From the NCBI GenBank assembly GCA_003326205.1, contig LWTK01000001.1, positions 62,001-126,000 on the forward strand: a stretch of DNA of 64,000 nt, given 5' to 3'. Source of the stretch: Nostoc sp. ATCC 43529. GTDB lineage: Bacteria > Cyanobacteriota > Cyanobacteriia > Cyanobacteriales > Nostocaceae. This document shows, piece by piece, positions 27,648 through 37,743 of this stretch (positions within the stretch are counted from its first letter, which is position 1; the number at the start of each line of letters is the position of its first letter). Under the pieces are notes generated by a model. The model ran no database searches, was not told the origin of the DNA, and saw only the letters and a program-made list of their open reading frames with translations. Made by a program: the position numbers and the translations under genes.

Positions 27648-27994
27648 AAAAGTTAAGAGTGAGGAGTTAGGAGTCAGGAGTGAGGAGTTAGGAGTTAAGA
27701 GTGAGGAGTTAGGAGTTAAGAGTGAGGAGTTAGGAGTTGGGAGTTAAGCACTAAAAAGCTTGAACTGATAAAATTATCAATCTTGAACTTTAAACTGCTA
27801 ACTCACACCCGGTTCTGATGTGAATTAAAAAATCACATTGTCCCATAAGGGTTTACAAGCTGGAACAAAACCGTCATTTTGGAATCATCAACAAAATTGA
27901 AAGCTTTTCAACTCTTAATTCACATTAAACTTAACTCCTAACTTTGAACTCCTCACTCCTAACTCTCAACTCCTCACTCCTAACTCTCAACTTT
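27648..27994. repeat. STRR arrays between ado and aar
   Basis: GAGGAGTTAGGAGTTAAGAG units at 27659-27745 and the complementary AACTCCTCACTCCTAACTC units at 27945-27990 could pair over 200 bp. The AT-rich middle could hold an aar promoter, not identified. Confidence 0.7.
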
Positions 27995-28024
27995 TGTACA
28001 GACGCGATTAATCGCGTCTCTTCA
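27995..28024. repeat. Palindromic repeat upstream of aar
   Basis: TGTACAGACGCGATT and AATCGCGTCTCTTCA, of the same family as those at 2838 and 59880. It ends 46 bp before aar. Confidence 0.8.
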
Positions 28025-28070
28025 AACTCATTTCACGCGCTCAAGACAGCACAAGGCTAATAATCATTAC

Positions 28071-29090
28071 ATGTTTGGTCTAATTGGACATCTGACTAGT
28101 TTAGAACACGCTCAAGCGGTAGCTCAAGAATTGGGATACCCAGAATATGCCGATCAAGGGCTAGACTTTTGGTGCAGCGCCCCGCCACAAATTGTTGATA
28201 ATATCACTGTTACCAGTGTCACTGGACAGAAAATTGAAGGACGCTATGTAGAATCTTGCTTTTTGCCAGAGATGCTAGCTACCCGTCGCATCAAAGCAGC
28301 AACGCGGAAAGTGCTTAACGCTATGGCACACGCACAAAAACATGGCATTAATATTACGGCCTTAGGCGGATTTTCCTCAATTATTTTTGAAAATTTTAAA
28401 TTGGAACAATTTAGCCAAGTCCGCAACATCAAACTAGAGTTTGAACGCTTCACTACAGGAAATACCCACACTGCTTATATTATTAGTCGGCAGGTAGAAG
28501 AGGCATCAAAACAGTTAGGAATTGAACTCTCAAAAGCAACAGTCGCTGTATGTGGCGCAACTGGCGATATTGGTAGTGCAGTTACACGCTGGCTAGATGC
28601 AAGAACAGATGTCCAAGAACTTCTGCTAATAGCCCGCGACCAAGAACGTCTCCAAGAATTGCAAGGCCAATTGGGACGAGGAAAAGTCATGAGTTTGACC
28701 CAAGCACTACCCCAAGCTGATATTGTAGTTTGGGTTGCTAGTATGCCCAAAGGCGTGGAAATTGAGCCTACTGTTTTAAAACAACCATGTTTGTTGATTG
28801 ATGGTGGTTATCCTAAAAATTTAGCAACAAAAATTCAGCATCCCGGCGTACACGTGTTAAATGGTGGAATTGTAGAGCATTCTCTGGATATTGACTGGAA
28901 AATTATGAAAATCGTCAATATGGACGTACCAGCACGCCAGTTGTTTGCTTGTTTTGCCGAATCTATGTTATTGGAATTTGAGAAGTTGTACACGAACTTT
29001 TCATGGGGGCGTAATCAGATTACCGTAGACAAAATGGAGCAGATTGGTCGGGTGTCAGTGAAACATGGATTTAGACCGTTGTTGGTTTAG
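28071..29090 (+). CDS. aar: Long-chain acyl-ACP reductase (fatty aldehyde forming)
   Basis: 339 residues. It reduces fatty acyl-ACP with NADPH to the aldehyde used by ADO. It starts [20 protein letters not shown], typical of the family. The nucleotide-binding loop [15 protein letters not shown] is at about 160-174, and the conserved Cys region [16 protein letters not shown] near 286-301 should hold the acyl-thioester cysteine. Length is normal. accA follows 156 bp later across STRRs. The ado-aar-accA order is widely conserved in cyanobacteria. Confidence 0.97.
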   Translation: MFGLIGHLTSLEHAQAVAQELGYPEYADQGLDFWCSAPPQIVDNITVTSVTGQKIEGRYVESCFLPEMLATRRIKAATRKVLNAMAHAQKHGINITALGGFSSIIFENFKLEQFSQVRNIKLEFERFTTGNTHTAYIISRQVEEASKQLGIELSKATVAVCGATGDIGSAVTRWLDARTDVQELLLIARDQERLQELQGQLGRGKVMSLTQALPQADIVVWVASMPKGVEIEPTVLKQPCLLIDGGYPKNLATKIQHPGVHVLNGGIVEHSLDIDWKIMKIVNMDVPARQLFACFAESMLLEFEKLYTNFSWGRNQITVDKMEQIGRVSVKHGFRPLLV

Positions 29091-29215
29091 TCATTAGTCA
29101 TTGGTCATTAGTCATTGGTCATTAGTCATTGGTCATTTGCTTTAAACAAAGGACAAATGACAAAAGACAAATGACAAAAGACAAAAGACAAAAGACAAAT
29201 GACAAATGACGAAAA
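29089..29215. repeat. STRR array between aar and accA
   Basis: GTCATTAGTCATTGGTCATT units followed by GACAAAAGACAAATGAC units. The two halves are complementary around CATTTGCTTTAAACAAAGG, so a large hairpin is possible. Confidence 0.8.
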
Positions 29216-29246
29216 ATAGATAGTTCTTAACTCATAACTCCTAACG

Positions 29247-30227
29247 ATGGCAACTACTGAACGTAAACCGCTACTGTTGGATTTTGAAAAGCCTCTAGCT
29301 GAACTTGCAACCCGAATCGATCAAATTCGGCAACTTGCTGAAGAAAATGGCGTCGATGTTTCTGGTCAAATTCGTCAACTAGAAACACGCGCTATGCAAC
29401 TGCGTGAGGAAATTTTTAGTAGTTTATCCCCATCCCAGCGATTACAAGTCGCTCGTCATCCGCGCCGCCCTAGTACTCTCGATTACATTCAGGCAATTAG
29501 TGATGAATGGATGGAATTACATGGCGATCGCTGTGGTGGTGACGATCCAGCTTTAGTGGGCGGTGTCGGTCGTCTTAGCGGACAACCCGTGGTGATGTTG
29601 GGTCATCAAAAAGGCCGCGATACCAAAGACAATATTGCCCGCAACTTTGGGATGCCCTACCCTGGCGGCTATCGTAAAGCATTGCGGTTGATGGAACACG
29701 CCAACAAGTTTGGGATGCCGATTTTAACTTTTATCGACACTCCGGGGGCTTGGTCTGGGGTGGAAGCCGAACACCAAGGTCAAGGGGAAGCGATCGCTTA
29801 TAACTTGCGCGAAATGTTTTGCTTAGATGTGCCAATTATTTGCACAGTCATCGGTGAAGGTGGTTCCGGTGGCGCACTCGGTATTGGTGTTGGCGATCGG
29901 CTACTGATGTTTGAACATTCAGTTTATACCGTCGCTACTCCTGAAGCCTGTGCCGCTATTTTGTGGAAAGATGCTGGCAAGGCTCCCCAAGCCGCCGTCG
30001 CTCTAAAAATTATTTCCCACGATCTAAAAAATTTAGGGATTATTGACCAAATTTTACCAGAACCCATCGGTGGCGCTCATGCCGACCCCTTGAAAGCCGC
30101 TACCACTCTCAAGCAAGTACTGTTGGAAAATTTGGAAGAACTCAACCGTTTAACAGCTCCTGAACGCCGACAACTGCGCTACGAAAAATTCCGCAAAATT
30201 GGTGTTTTTACAGAGGTTGCACATTAA
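29247..30227 (+). CDS. accA: Acetyl-CoA carboxylase carboxyltransferase subunit alpha
   Basis: 326 residues. AccA and AccD form the carboxyltransferase that transfers CO2 from biotin to acetyl-CoA, making malonyl-CoA for fatty-acid synthesis. Family motifs include [20 protein letters not shown] at the N-terminus, [70 protein letters not shown] and [19 protein letters not shown]. It is complete and of normal length. Its position after ado-aar ties alkane output to acyl supply. A long hairpin follows at 30273. Confidence 0.97.
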   Translation: MATTERKPLLLDFEKPLAELATRIDQIRQLAEENGVDVSGQIRQLETRAMQLREEIFSSLSPSQRLQVARHPRRPSTLDYIQAISDEWMELHGDRCGGDDPALVGGVGRLSGQPVVMLGHQKGRDTKDNIARNFGMPYPGGYRKALRLMEHANKFGMPILTFIDTPGAWSGVEAEHQGQGEAIAYNLREMFCLDVPIICTVIGEGGSGGALGIGVGDRLLMFEHSVYTVATPEACAAILWKDAGKAPQAAVALKIISHDLKNLGIIDQILPEPIGGAHADPLKAATTLKQVLLENLEELNRLTAPERRQLRYEKFRKIGVFTEVAH

Positions 30228-30586
30228 CAGCAGTGCATAATTATTATTTAGCCTAGTAGCAATGCTATAATTGCCTATGGTGCTTAAAGATTTTTAACAA
30301 TCTTATGAGCCATAGGCATTCGCATGTTTGGCAAAACTACTCAATTATATTGAGTGGCTCTTGTATTATTAAGTAATTTACTTTGAGTCTACGGGGTAAA
30401 TTCTCAGGCGATGATTTGTAGTCTTTACTGAGAAAACCCACAATATACCAGCTATTGCACTGCATAATAGCAGTTGCTCTATGACAATCATCGGATTTTT
30501 AGATTCCTTTAATCTATCAAAACTCAAAGATGAGAATAATTGGGTGGTAATAGGCTTTGGGAATTGCCAAAAAATTGGGAGACACC
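30228..30586. other. Spacer between accA and the SDR gene
   Basis: AT-rich with no gene. It contains the hairpin at 30273-30317, TATAAT-like text at 30265 and many short A/T tracts. The SDR promoter is likely in the second half but was not fixed. Confidence 0.4.
30273..30317. terminator. Long hairpin downstream of accA
   Basis: GCCTATGG (30273-30280) pairs with CCATAGGC (30310-30317), and inside it AAGATT (30287-30292) with AATCTT (30299-30304). It is probably a terminator of the accA transcript. Confidence 0.55.
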
Positions 30587-31312
30587 ATGAGTGCTGAGCA
30601 AAAACGACGCGCTTTGATTACTGGCGCAAGTAGCGGGATTGGGAAAGCAACGGCTTTAGCCTTTGCCAAGGCAGGAATAGATGTGGCCTTAGTCAGTCGT
30701 TCCTTAGAGAAATTGGAGGCAGTCAAAGAAGCCTTAGAGCATACCGGGGTGGAAGCGAAAGCTTACGCTTTAGATTTAGGGCAAATTTCCCAAGTAAAAG
30801 AAAAGATTCAAGCGATCGCCCTTGACTTTGGTGATATAGATATTTTGGTAAACAATGCTGGCATGGGATATACAGGTAGTTTAATTGAAACTTCCCTCTC
30901 AGATTGGCAGCAAGTAATTGACCTGAATCTCACCAGTGTATTTCAGTGTATTACAGGAATATTGCCATCAATGCGCGATCGTGGCAGAGGCACAATTATT
31001 AATGTTGCCTCCATTGCCTCCAAGCAAGCATTTCCCTATTGGGGAGCATACAACGTCAGCAAAGCCGGTTTATTATCCCTCTCTCAAACCTTGGCACAAG
31101 AAGAACGCGCCCACGGCATTCGCGTCACAGCCATTTGTCCTGGTGCAGTCAATACCGAAATTTGGGACACACAAACAGTCAAGGCCGATTTAGACCGTTC
31201 CAAAATGTTAAACCCAGAAACTGTAGCCGAGTTAATTCTCCACTCAGTTTTGTTACCACAACAGGCAGTTATCGATGAATTGACCATAATGCCCAGTGCA
31301 GGAGCACTCTAA
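30587..31312 (+). CDS. Short-chain dehydrogenase/reductase
   Basis: 241 residues from ATG at 30587, with GGGAG 7 nt upstream; the frame extends upstream only to a TTG. Classical SDR: the cofactor loop TGASSGIGKATALAFAKAG is at about 11-29, NNAGMG near 88-93, and catalytic Ser, Tyr and Lys in INVASIASKQAFPYWGAYNV then SKAG (YxxxK). The segment CPGAVNTEIWDT follows. It is likely a soluble NAD(P)H-dependent oxidoreductase; the substrate is unknown. An SDR commonly follows accA in the cyanobacterial alkane region, so a lipid substrate is a guess. Confidence 0.9.
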   Translation: MSAEQKRRALITGASSGIGKATALAFAKAGIDVALVSRSLEKLEAVKEALEHTGVEAKAYALDLGQISQVKEKIQAIALDFGDIDILVNNAGMGYTGSLIETSLSDWQQVIDLNLTSVFQCITGILPSMRDRGRGTIINVASIASKQAFPYWGAYNVSKAGLLSLSQTLAQEERAHGIRVTAICPGAVNTEIWDTQTVKADLDRSKMLNPETVAELILHSVLLPQQAVIDELTIMPSAGAL

Positions 31313-31430
31313 TTTGTCATTTGTCATTTGTTCTTTGTCCTTCGTCCTTTGTCTAAAGCAAATGACCAATGACCAACGAACGATGACCAATGACCAATGA
31401 CTAATGACCAATGACCAAACCATAACCCAG
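31313..31430. repeat. STRR array before folE
   Basis: TTTGTCATTTGTCATTTG, then the complementary CAAATGACCAATGACC and TAATGACCAATGACC units. A hairpin is possible. Confidence 0.8.
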
Positions 31431-31438
31431 ACTCAACC

Positions 31439-32146
31439 ATGACTATCGCTAGTTCCAACGGTTCTAATTACTCTCAATCGCCTTTAATTTCCGACTTAGC
31501 AGAAGCCATAACTCCAAGACCAGATCGCAATACCCACAATGGGAGACAACCAGATGTGTTCCCACCAAAAGAGGAACAGATGGAGCAAATGATGGACGCC
31601 GTGCGGACATTAATATTGGGCGTTGGAGAAGACCCAGAACGCGAAGGACTCCTGAAAACACCCAAACGAGCAGCCGAGGCAATGCGGTTTCTGACCAGTG
31701 GCTACAACCAATCCCTCGAAGAACTTGTGAACGGTGCCATCTTTGACGAAGGACATAACGAGATGGTACTAGTCCGAGATATTAATTTCTTTAGTCTGTG
31801 CGAACATCACATGCTGCCATTTATGGGTAGAGCGCACGTTGCTTATATTCCCAATCAAAAAGTTGTGGGACTGAGTAAACTAGCCCGAATTGTCGAGATG
31901 TATTCCCGCCGTTTGCAAGTTCAGGAGAGACTAACCCGCCAAATTGCTGAAGCAATTCAGACCATTCTCGAACCTCAAGGCGTTGCCGTTGTTATGGAAG
32001 CCACCCATATGTGCATGGTGATGCGGGGAGTGCAAAAACCAGGTTCTTGGACTGTCACTAGCGCAATGGTTGGTGTATTTCAAGAAGAACACAAAACCCG
32101 CGAAGAACTTTTTAACTTGATTCGCCACCAAGCAACTTTCATTTAG
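31439..32146 (+). CDS. folE: GTP cyclohydrolase I
   Basis: 235 residues. It converts GTP to dihydroneopterin triphosphate for folate and pterins. Zinc ligands sit in [18 protein letters not shown] and in [15 protein letters not shown]. Other family motifs are [38 protein letters not shown] and FNLIRHQ at the end. The first 45 residues are a variable extension normal for the family. A soluble homomultimer is expected. It follows an STRR array, with no obvious ribosome site. Confidence 0.97.
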   Translation: MTIASSNGSNYSQSPLISDLAEAITPRPDRNTHNGRQPDVFPPKEEQMEQMMDAVRTLILGVGEDPEREGLLKTPKRAAEAMRFLTSGYNQSLEELVNGAIFDEGHNEMVLVRDINFFSLCEHHMLPFMGRAHVAYIPNQKVVGLSKLARIVEMYSRRLQVQERLTRQIAEAIQTILEPQGVAVVMEATHMCMVMRGVQKPGSWTVTSAMVGVFQEEHKTREELFNLIRHQATFI

Positions 32147-32149
32147 GGA

Positions 32150-32285
32150 ATGGGGCATTGGGCATTGGGCATTGGGCATGGGGCATGGGGCATTGATCAA
32201 TTTCTCCCCCTGCTCCCTCTGCTCCCCCTGCTTCCCCTGCCCCCCCTGCTTCCCCATCTCCCCACTTCCTACTCCCTACTCCCTA
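32150..32285. repeat. Spacer repeats between folE and trpF
   Basis: GGGCATTGGGCATTGGGC units, then CCCCTGCTCCCTCTGCTCC and CCCCATCTCCCCAC units. The end overlaps the last codons of trpF (stop at 32269), so the trpF C-terminus may be repeat-derived. Confidence 0.75.
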
Positions 32286-32901
32286 GCCGCTCAAACAAGA
32301 GTGCTACTTTATCTAAATCTTTATCTCCAGGTGCGCGTTCTACGCCACTAGATAAGTCAATGCCGCTAGGGTTTACCTGACTCAAAGCTTGGACAATATT
32401 ATCTGTTGTCAGTCCCCCAGCTAAAAACCAAGGGCGATTGGGGCTGTATTGCTGTAGCATTGTCCAATCTAAGGTTTTGCCTGTACCACCCAGTTGTTGA
32501 GGATGGTAAGCATCGAGTAGTAAAGTATCTACGTAACTTGTGTAATCAGCCGTTGTCTGAAGATGCTCAAGGCTGCGAATTCTAAATGCTTTCAAGATTT
32601 CGATATCGGGCAAAGCTTGGCGTAATAGGTCACAAAATTCTGGCGATTCATCACCGTGTAACTGAACGCCAGTTAACCCAGAATTAACAACTATTTGCTT
32701 GATTTCGCCAATGCTAGCGTTGGCAAAAACGCCAATCTTGTCAATATTTTCTGGTAATTGTGTGATCGCTGCTTGAATTTGGGATGTAGTAACATAGCGA
32801 GGTGAAGTAGGCACGCAAATAAACCCTAGTGCCGTTGCGCCAAGAGAGGCGATCGCTATAGACTGCTCCGGTTGAGTAATACCGCAAATCTTAACGCGCA
32901 T
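32269..32901 (-). CDS. trpF: Phosphoribosylanthranilate isomerase
   Basis: 210 residues from ATG at 32901. It catalyses the Amadori rearrangement in tryptophan synthesis. It is a TIM barrel with the N-terminal [20 protein letters not shown] holding the catalytic Cys. Later motifs are [46 protein letters not shown] with the catalytic Asp, [13 protein letters not shown] and [16 protein letters not shown]. It is complete and converges on folE. No other trp gene is adjacent, which is usual in cyanobacteria. Confidence 0.95.
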   Translation of the reverse strand: MRVKICGITQPEQSIAIASLGATALGFICVPTSPRYVTTSQIQAAITQLPENIDKIGVFANASIGEIKQIVVNSGLTGVQLHGDESPEFCDLLRQALPDIEILKAFRIRSLEHLQTTADYTSYVDTLLLDAYHPQQLGGTGKTLDWTMLQQYSPNRPWFLAGGLTTDNIVQALSQVNPSGIDLSSGVERAPGDKDLDKVALLFERLGSRE

Positions 32902-32974
32902 CAAAATTTCACAAATTTAAAATAATCATCAGAAAAGTCTAAACTATCTCAAAAACTTTTGCGCCTCCTAACTT

Positions 32975-32980
32975 TATAAT
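32975..32980 (+). promoter_or_regulatory. Candidate psaK -10 box
   Basis: TATAAT lies 42 nt before the psaK start codon; no good -35 element is visible (AAAACT at 32952-32957 has 17-bp spacing). The assignment rests on the perfect -10 only. Confidence 0.4.
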
Positions 32981-33021
32981 CTTGTAGGTCTACATTAACC
33001 TTCTATTTAGGAGACAAAAGC

Positions 33022-33276
33022 TTGATTTCATCTACTTTATTAGCAGCCGCGGCATCTGTTCCTCCAACACCCGTCTGGACTCCTACAGTAGGAATCATCA
33101 TCAGCGTTAGTAGCCTAGTAGTTCTTTTGCTAAGTACTAGGATTGAAAAACCCTTAGTTGGCCCCAAATTTCCTATCCTGCCAGTCAGCATTCCAACATT
33201 CATCGCAGCGATGGCTTTTGGTCATGTTATCGGCGTTGGCATTGTATTAGGGCTAACTAACATCGGTCGTCTGTAG
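33022..33276 (+). CDS. psaK: Photosystem I subunit PsaK
   Basis: 84 residues, a small thylakoid protein at the PSI periphery. There are two hydrophobic spans: WTPTVGIIISVSSLVVLLLS near 18-37 and FIAAMAFGHVIGVGIVLGLT near 59-78. The second span holds the family motif AFGHVIGVGIVLGL followed by NIGRL. It starts at TTG with AGGAG 9 nt upstream and no in-frame ATG nearby; an N-terminal SSTLLAAAASVPP resembles the short processed leader of PsaK. It may be one of several psaK copies. Confidence 0.9.
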   Translation: MISSTLLAAAASVPPTPVWTPTVGIIISVSSLVVLLLSTRIEKPLVGPKFPILPVSIPTFIAAMAFGHVIGVGIVLGLTNIGRL

Positions 33277-33322
33277 GTTTGGCATTACAGAAGCCTTGCT
33301 TCTAACATTGCATTAACAGTTC

Positions 33323-33525
33323 TGGTTCTTTCTCCAGCAAGAGAAACGAGTGAGCATCAGCTAGTCAGCCTCGGTGTAGTTGCTTTAACTGAGGAGGGAA
33401 GTACTAACCTTTCCTTAGAGAGAAGATTCAACTACTTTAACAGCGGAGGATTTACGTAGCTTGAGGAACGGGATTAGTTCCCGATCCTGGACTCAATCAG
33501 TTAATTCATGCGGGAGAAAGAACCA
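33323..33525. ncRNA. Candidate structured RNA between psaK and the site-2 protease
   Basis: A perfect 13-bp closing stem joins TGGTTCTTTCTCC (33323-33335) and GGAGAAAGAACCA (33513-33525). Inside are GTAGTTG (33376-33382) with CAACTAC (33429-33435), an apical CTGAGGAGGG/CCTTTCCTTAG-type hairpin, and a nested hairpin with TTGAGGA, CGGGA/TCCCG and CTCAA near 33460-33495. About 200 nt with closing ends suggests an independent RNA (6S-like size) or a long leader element. Strand is unproven. No protein frame is present. Confidence 0.5.
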
Positions 33526-33754
33526 CGATTGGCATTATTTAACGTGAATTATAAAGACCTCACACACCCAGCCTCCTTCCCCTGTGCCCCCTATCTCCCC
33601 ACTTTTGCTGACAGGCATTAATTGTCTATTCTAGAAATTGGAGCATTTGATAACTGAGCATCAATTCAATGATGCTTAGAAGATATATTTATCAAAATTT
33701 ACGAAAAATTACGGTGTAGGAGTTATTGGAAATATCTAGTTTTAGGACAATGTA

Positions 33755-34951
33755 ATGCAAACAAATTGGAAAATAGGGTCTTTATTTGGAATTCCTCTGT
33801 TTTTAGACCCACTGTGGTTTGTGATTTTAGGGTTGGCAACTCTAAATTTTGGGGTAGCTTACCAAGAATGGGGGAATGTTATAGCTTGGAGTGCAGGAAT
33901 AATTATGGCACTGCTGCTATTTGGTTCGGTGTTGTTACATGAATTGGGTCACAGCTTGGTAGCGCGATCGCAAGGGATTAAAGTTAACTCTATAACCCTG
34001 TTTTTGTTTGGCGGTATAGCTGCTATCGAAGAAGAATCTAAAACTCCAGCACAAGCCTTTCAAGTAGCGATCGCTGGCCCTGTGGTGAGTATCGTACTAT
34101 TTTTCCTGCTAAGTTTGGTAGCTACTGTTATACCTGATACTAGTACACTCAGTATGATGGTAGAAGATTTGGCAAGAATTAACTTAGTTTTGGCGCTATT
34201 TAACATGATTCCCGGTTTACCTCTAGATGGAGGACAAGTGTTAAAAGCAGCACTATGGCAAGTAACAGGTAATCGTTTTCAAGCCGTACACTGGGCTGCA
34301 AGAGCCGGGCAAATTTTGGGTTACAGTGCGATCGCTTTCGGATTTGTTATAGATTTCTTTACCAGAGAGTTAGTACTTGGTTTGTGGGTTGCGCTGTTGG
34401 GTTGGTTTGCTGTCCGCAACGCTAACAGCTATGACAACGTGACCACATTGCAAGAAAGCTTGTTAAAGGTCGTGGCCGCCGATACCATGACCCGCGACTA
34501 TCGAGTAGTTGATGCCGACCAGACATTGCGTACCTTTGCCGATTTATACCTATTAGAAACAGCTCCTTTGCAAGTTTATTTTGCTGCTTCTGATGGACGT
34601 TACCGGGGTTTGGTTTCCATCGATGATTTGCGTTTAATTGAAAGGAGTCAATGGGAAACCCAAACTGTACAAAACATCGCCCGTCCTTTGACAGAAATAC
34701 CTCATGTTAGCGAATCTACATCTCTAGCTGAGGTCATTAACAAACTAGAAAATCAGCAATTATCTTGGATTACCGTACTTTCTCCTGCTGGTGCTGTAGC
34801 TGGAGTCATTGACCGGGGAGATATTGTGCGGGCGTTAGCGCAAAAATTAAATTTACGGATAACAGAGGCTGAAATCAAGCGTACCAAACAAGAAGGTACT
34901 TATCCGCCTGGGTTGCAACTTGGGCTAATCGCAAAATCCACTGAAAATTAA
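33755..34951 (+). CDS. Site-2 protease-type metalloprotease with CBS domains
   Basis: 398 residues. It is an M50-family intramembrane zinc protease with several membrane segments over residues 1-215. The zinc motif HELGH is at 62-66 and the third ligand in PGLPLDGGQVLKAA at about 154-167. A cytoplasmic pair of CBS modules (MTRDYRVVDADQTLRTFADL, PHVSESTSLAEVINKLENQQ) occupies about 240-370 and may sense adenylate ligands. The fusion matches a common cyanobacterial subfamily; the substrate is unknown. It lies 230 bp after the candidate RNA. Confidence 0.9.
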   Translation: MQTNWKIGSLFGIPLFLDPLWFVILGLATLNFGVAYQEWGNVIAWSAGIIMALLLFGSVLLHELGHSLVARSQGIKVNSITLFLFGGIAAIEEESKTPAQAFQVAIAGPVVSIVLFFLLSLVATVIPDTSTLSMMVEDLARINLVLALFNMIPGLPLDGGQVLKAALWQVTGNRFQAVHWAARAGQILGYSAIAFGFVIDFFTRELVLGLWVALLGWFAVRNANSYDNVTTLQESLLKVVAADTMTRDYRVVDADQTLRTFADLYLLETAPLQVYFAASDGRYRGLVSIDDLRLIERSQWETQTVQNIARPLTEIPHVSESTSLAEVINKLENQQLSWITVLSPAGAVAGVIDRGDIVRALAQKLNLRITEAEIKRTKQEGTYPPGLQLGLIAKSTEN

Positions 34952-35248
34952 GTGTCACACCTTCGTCATAGCTTTGCAATGGATTTGTCAAAAACCTGTG
35001 TGATATTTGATCTGGTATTTGGTTACAAAATGCTTTTTTTGGGTTCGAGGTAGGGTGACCTACCTTTTTTTATTGGAAAATTGGGCATGGGGCATAGGGA
35101 AAGGGGGAAGGGGAAAGATTAAATTTATTCCTTTTCCCTTTAACCTTTTCCCCTGCCTCTCTTCTTCCTCACTCCCTCATCCCTATGCCCTATGCCCTCA
35201 TATAATGTAAGTATGTGATATACTACGTCTCTCACTTACCCTGGTTTT
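34952..35248. repeat. Repeat-rich spacer before der
   Basis: GGGGAAGGGGAAAG and the complementary CCTTTTCCCTT near 35101-35150, then TATGCCCTATGCCCTCAT. No gene found. Confidence 0.6.
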
Positions 35249-36610
35249 ATGGGACTGCCAATTGTTGCTATTATCGGACGCCCAAATGTGGGCAAATCTA
35301 CCCTGGTTAATCGTCTCGCCGGGGAACAAACGGCGATTGTCCATGATGAACCGGGGGTAACACGCGATCGCACTTATATGGATGCTTACTGGCGCGATCG
35401 GGAATTTTTAGTGGTAGACACCGGTGGTTTAGTTTTTAATGATGATACGGAATTTTTACCACTGATTCGCCAACAGGCAATGACAGCGCTATCTGAAGCG
35501 AGTGCTGCTATTTTTGTAGTCGATGGTAAAACAGGCCCCACATCCGCAGACCAAGAAATCGCTACTTGGTTGCGCCAGCAAGCCGTACCCGTGCTGTTAG
35601 CTGTCAATAAATGTGAATCTCCAGAACAAGGCTTAATCCAAGCTGCTGAATTTTGGGAATTGGGATTGGGCGAACCTTATGCCATCTCAGCCATTCATGG
35701 CAGCGGCACTGGAGAGTTACTCGATGAGTTAATTAATCACATACCTCTTGTTGGAGAAATCCCAGAAAGTAACGAAATCAAAGTTGCAATTGTGGGACGC
35801 CCGAACGTGGGCAAATCTAGTTTACTTAATGCTTTTGTGGGCGAAGAAAGAGCAATTGTCAGCCCGATTTCCGGTACAACCCGCGATGCAATTGATACCG
35901 TTGTTGAGCGAGAGGGGCAAACCTATCGCTTGATTGACACCGCTGGGATTCGCAAAAAGAAACAAATAGAATACGGCACAGAATTTTTTAGTATTAACCG
36001 CGCTTTCAAAGCAATTCGCCGCGCTGACGTGGTTTTATTAGTACTAGATGCCTTGGATGGAGTCACAGAGCAAGACCAAAAATTAGCTGGGCGGATTATT
36101 GACGAAGGTCGAGCTTGCATCATCGTAGTTAATAAGTGGGATGCTGTGGAGAAAGACTCTTACACAATCTACGACTACGAAAAAAGTCTGCAAGCGCGGT
36201 TACATTTTACCGAATGGGCAGAAACAATTTTTGTGAGTGCCTTGTCAGGACAACGGGTAGAAAAGATTTTAGATTTAGTGAACACAGCCGCCGAATCTCA
36301 CAAACGCCGAGTCAGCACATCAGTGATTAATGAAGTTTTAACAGATGCTGTAAGCTGGCATTCACCGCCAGCATCTCGCAGTGGGCGTCAGGGCAAGATT
36401 TATTATGGAACACAAGTCAGTAGCCAACCGCCAACCATCGCCTTATTTGTCAACGACGCCAAACGCTTTAACGACAACTACCGCCGCTACATTGAGCGGC
36501 AATTCCGGGAACAGCTAGGATTTAAAGGTAGCCCCATTCGTTTGCTTTGGCGGAGTAAAAAAGTCCGTGATGTCGAAAGTGGTAGTCTTAATCGAGCAAC
36601 ACGCGTGTAA
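35249..36610 (+). CDS. der: Ribosome biogenesis GTPase Der
   Basis: 453 residues with two tandem GTPase domains. G1 motifs are GRPNVGKS at 9-16 and again at about 184-191 ([15 protein letters not shown]). Switch and G4 motifs include [19 protein letters not shown] and NKWDA. The C-terminal KH-like domain (about 350-440: [32 protein letters not shown]) completes the family. It assists late assembly of the 50S subunit. The start is just after a spacer repeat. Confidence 0.97.
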   Translation: MGLPIVAIIGRPNVGKSTLVNRLAGEQTAIVHDEPGVTRDRTYMDAYWRDREFLVVDTGGLVFNDDTEFLPLIRQQAMTALSEASAAIFVVDGKTGPTSADQEIATWLRQQAVPVLLAVNKCESPEQGLIQAAEFWELGLGEPYAISAIHGSGTGELLDELINHIPLVGEIPESNEIKVAIVGRPNVGKSSLLNAFVGEERAIVSPISGTTRDAIDTVVEREGQTYRLIDTAGIRKKKQIEYGTEFFSINRAFKAIRRADVVLLVLDALDGVTEQDQKLAGRIIDEGRACIIVVNKWDAVEKDSYTIYDYEKSLQARLHFTEWAETIFVSALSGQRVEKILDLVNTAAESHKRRVSTSVINEVLTDAVSWHSPPASRSGRQGKIYYGTQVSSQPPTIALFVNDAKRFNDNYRRYIERQFREQLGFKGSPIRLLWRSKKVRDVESGSLNRATRV

Positions 36611-36614
36611 TAAT

Positions 36615-36785
36615 CGTCGTTTGTCATTCGTCCTACCCTTCGGGAAGCCGCCCTCTGGGCGTCTACGTCGTTTGTCATTTGTCTTTTGTCATTTGTCCTT
36701 TGTGAAAAACCAATAACTAATGACTAATGACCAATGACTAATGACCAATAACTAATGACCAATGACCAATGACCAATGACAAAAC
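36615..36785. repeat. STRR array with embedded second repeat
   Basis: GTCATTTGTCTTTTGTCATT and AATGACCAATGACTAATGAC units, interrupted at 36638-36668 by CTTCGGGAAGCCGCCCTCTG followed by GGCGTCTACG, a different palindromic repeat. Confidence 0.8.
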
Positions 36786-37706
36786 ATGGATTTACTGCGA
36801 TCGCTACCACTTGGACTTTATTTAGAACAACCCCAAACTTGGTTACATAAAATCGATCCGCGAGTCAAGTTTGCCTGGTTGATGAGTTTTTTAACCAGCT
36901 ATGTATTAGCCAACAACTTATGGCGGGTGCTGTTGGTGGTAATATTGATAGTTGCTACCTTATTTGCAAAAATTCCCCGACGAGTATGGCGGCAACAAAT
37001 GGGTTGGCTGTTAATGCTATCATTTTTCGTCTTAGCGATCGGAGCAATCAGTCCCGATGCAATGGGTGTAGATTATCAGCCACGTTTACCAGCAAATGAA
37101 CAAATCTTAACCCAGCCAACAAACTCCAATAATGTGGCTCAAGAACAAACAAGCGATGGGCAAAAATACAGCTACGTGCTATTTCATAAAGGCCCAGTCA
37201 GGGTAACTCGTCGTTCTTTGGATTTGGCAGTTAGTCTGAGTTCGATTATATTTACTGTGATTTACAGCACCAATCTCTATCTACTGACAACCGCACCAGA
37301 AGAAATCACATCTGGCATAGAAAGCTTAATGCAGCCCCTACGGCGTTTGAAGTTGCCCGTTACAGAAATTGCTTTAACTTTAACTTTATCTTTGCGCTTT
37401 ATTCCCTTAGTTTTAGAAGAAGTACAAAACTTATTTCGTTCTGTAATGACAAGGGCAATCAATTGGAAAAAGCTGGGATTAAAAGGAGCATTTAAGGTTT
37501 GGATGACAGTGGCAGAGAGATTGTTAGATAATCTCCTCTTGCGAGCCGAACAAATGGCGAATGCCATGATGGTGCGGGGTTTTACCAGTCCCAACGAGCA
37601 TCGAGTCCAGTGGCACGACTTACGATTAAAAGGCCTTGACTGGCTTGCCATTGCAACTTTAGTCTTATTCTGGGGAATACGGCTAGCTGTAGGAACTAAA
37701 GTCTAA
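36786..37706 (+). CDS. Energy-coupling factor transmembrane protein (EcfT/CbiQ family)
   Basis: 306 residues. It is the membrane coupling subunit of ECF-type vitamin or metal importers. The family features are HKIDPRVKFAWLMSFLTSYV at the start and several hydrophobic spans. Two Ala-Arg-Gly-type coupling helices are seen as SVMTRAINWKKLGLKGAFKV and MANAMMVRGFTSPNEH. A polar stretch at about 100-130 is longer than usual. No S component or ATPase is adjacent, so the substrate is unknown. The ATG directly follows the STRR array. The chorismate-binding gene follows after 37 bp. Confidence 0.9.
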   Translation: MDLLRSLPLGLYLEQPQTWLHKIDPRVKFAWLMSFLTSYVLANNLWRVLLVVILIVATLFAKIPRRVWRQQMGWLLMLSFFVLAIGAISPDAMGVDYQPRLPANEQILTQPTNSNNVAQEQTSDGQKYSYVLFHKGPVRVTRRSLDLAVSLSSIIFTVIYSTNLYLLTTAPEEITSGIESLMQPLRRLKLPVTEIALTLTLSLRFIPLVLEEVQNLFRSVMTRAINWKKLGLKGAFKVWMTVAERLLDNLLLRAEQMANAMMVRGFTSPNEHRVQWHDLRLKGLDWLAIATLVLFWGIRLAVGTKV

Positions 37707-37743
37707 TTTGCCACCCTTAAAAATCCAAAGTTTCTAATATAGT

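Noticed and set aside
33323..33525. Firm naming of the structured RNA as 6S RNA
   Set aside because: Size and closing stem fit, but I could not confirm the central bubble or conserved bases, so it is reported only as a candidate.
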